DNA of 51,889 nucleotides from Candidatus Zixiibacteriota bacterium. GTDB lineage: Bacteria > Zixibacteria > MSB-5A5 > CAIYYT01. Each line of letters opens with the position of its first letter. Within the stretch, counting starts at the first letter, position 1. The notes beneath the pieces were generated by a model, which worked only from the letters and a program-made list of their open reading frames with translations, was not told where the DNA came from and ran no database searches. This document shows positions 51,374 to 51,889 of this stretch, one piece after another. Location of the stretch: positions 1 through 51,889 of the forward strand of contig JADYYF010000027.1 of NCBI GenBank assembly GCA_020853795.1, read 5' to 3'. The position numbers and the translations under genes were made by a program.

Positions 51374-51889
51374 TTACCAGTTCAGATTGCCCAGCTTGAA
51401 TTCCGTCAACTCGGCGTGAATCGACCCCACGATCACCTTGCTCTTCATCAGCACCGGCATCTTCAACCGGTCATCCGTCAGCCACACCTTGACCTCGCCC
51501 TCCTGCTTGAACACCCCCGCCGAGGTCAACATTGGCTCCACCACGATGCACTTGAATTCTCCTGCCGGTACCGACACCGTTTCCCGCTTGAGTACATTGA
51601 CGTTCAACACCGACACCGAATCGTGCCCAACGTAATTGAGCCGAACCGTCTGCCCCACTTCCAGTGGCAGCGACCGCACATAGTAGAACGCCGATATCAC
51701 GTCATGGAAAAACGCACCGATCGCTACCGTGTCGATATCGTCCGTGCCCTTGCGCGTAATCGCCCGGCTCAGCTCCGGCTGGAAGATAATCTCCCGCTCC
51801 GAATTATAACTCCCCTCGTGCAGCATCCGCTTCGAGTAGTGCGCGAAAATCCCTTCCGCGTCGATCTGCGCGATGATCGTGTCCCGCAC
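51374..51889 (-). CDS. DUF3108 domain protein (partial, runs off right edge)
   Basis: The visible 171 residues are the C-terminal part; the frame stays open at the window edge, so the apparent GTG at 51889 is not the start. Seen are SYNSEREIIFQPELSRAITR, LPLEVGQTVRLNYVGHDSVS, RETVSVPAGEFKCIVVEPML and GEVKVWLTDDRLKMPVLMKS, the pattern of DUF3108, a beta-rich exported domain of unknown role. It appears to be an upstream member of the overlapping operon continuing to 45634. Confidence 0.85.
   Translation of the reverse strand: MRDTIIAQIDAEGIFAHYSKRMLHEGSYNSEREIIFQPELSRAITRKGTDDIDTVAIGAFFHDVISAFYYVRSLPLEVGQTVRLNYVGHDSVSVLNVNVLKRETVSVPAGEFKCIVVEPMLTSAGVFKQEGEVKVWLTDDRLKMPVLMKSKVIVGSIHAELTEFKLGNLNW

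Overview
The window is a GC-rich, densely packed stretch of bacterial chromosome. Secreted proteins end in dockerin-like repeats with the motif SISDAVYLINYIFAGGPAP or in FlgD-Ig/type IX-like tails. There is a flagellar operon with P- and L-rings, a sigma-54 activator, and an archaeal-type HMG-CoA synthase. Together these suggest a Gram-negative bacterium of the FCB group, probably Candidatus Zixibacteria or a close relative. That placement is inferred from protein style; no rRNA gene is present. I saw no tRNA, rRNA, CRISPR array, prophage or transposase gene.

Region 1 (1-13.8 kb, minus strand) is a flagellar operon. In transcription order it holds flgF, flgG, flgA, flgH, flgI, a flgJ fused to a lytic transglycosylase, flgN, flgK, csrA, a 46-codon ORF, flgL, fliW and two TPR-glycosyltransferases. 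A good sigma-54 (-24/-12) promoter lies just before flgF. The csrA-flgL-fliW neighbourhood fits the CsrA-FliW-flagellin switch, and the glycosyltransferases probably decorate flagellin. Upstream is a 66-residue Cys-rich gene with a possible sigma-28 promoter.

Region 2 (13.8-21.4 kb, minus strand) is an acyl-CoA cluster: HMG-CoA synthase, SCP2-type thiolase, DUF35 partner, carboxyltransferase (methylcrotonyl-CoA carboxylase beta type), enoyl-CoA hydratase, three tandem 115-bp repeats, biotin carboxylase and biotin carrier. It links acetyl-CoA, HMG-CoA, 3-methylglutaconyl-CoA and 3-methylcrotonyl-CoA, so it could serve leucine/isovalerate breakdown without HMG-CoA lyase, or run the other way.

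Region 3 (21.5-32.1 kb) is accessory-like. It holds small membrane proteins, a PadR repressor with its own palindromic operator, a methyltransferase, a GIY-YIG nuclease gene bracketed by REP-like palindromes, a thioredoxin-like lipoprotein, a small lipoprotein that looks like a circularly permuted cupredoxin, two zinc-ribbon proteins, a secreted beta-propeller protein and an NtrC-type regulator. Two copies of an 85-bp hairpin element occur here.

Region 4 (32.2-51.9 kb) is dominated by export and envelope functions. A highly expressed-looking 1014-residue dockerin-tailed protein has a strong promoter, a long leader and a terminator. Then come an M1 peptidase and an M23 peptidase (both dockerin-tailed), an RHH plus sigma-like gene pair, a CPBP protease, an AhpD-like protein, an MFS transporter, an HD protein, a TonB-receptor-like barrel, and a tightly overlapping minus-strand operon: DUF3108 protein, deoxyhypusine-synthase-like protein, bifunctional formiminotransferase-cyclodeaminase, PHP phosphoesterase, MXAN_6640-like metalloprotease and ECF-type membrane protein.
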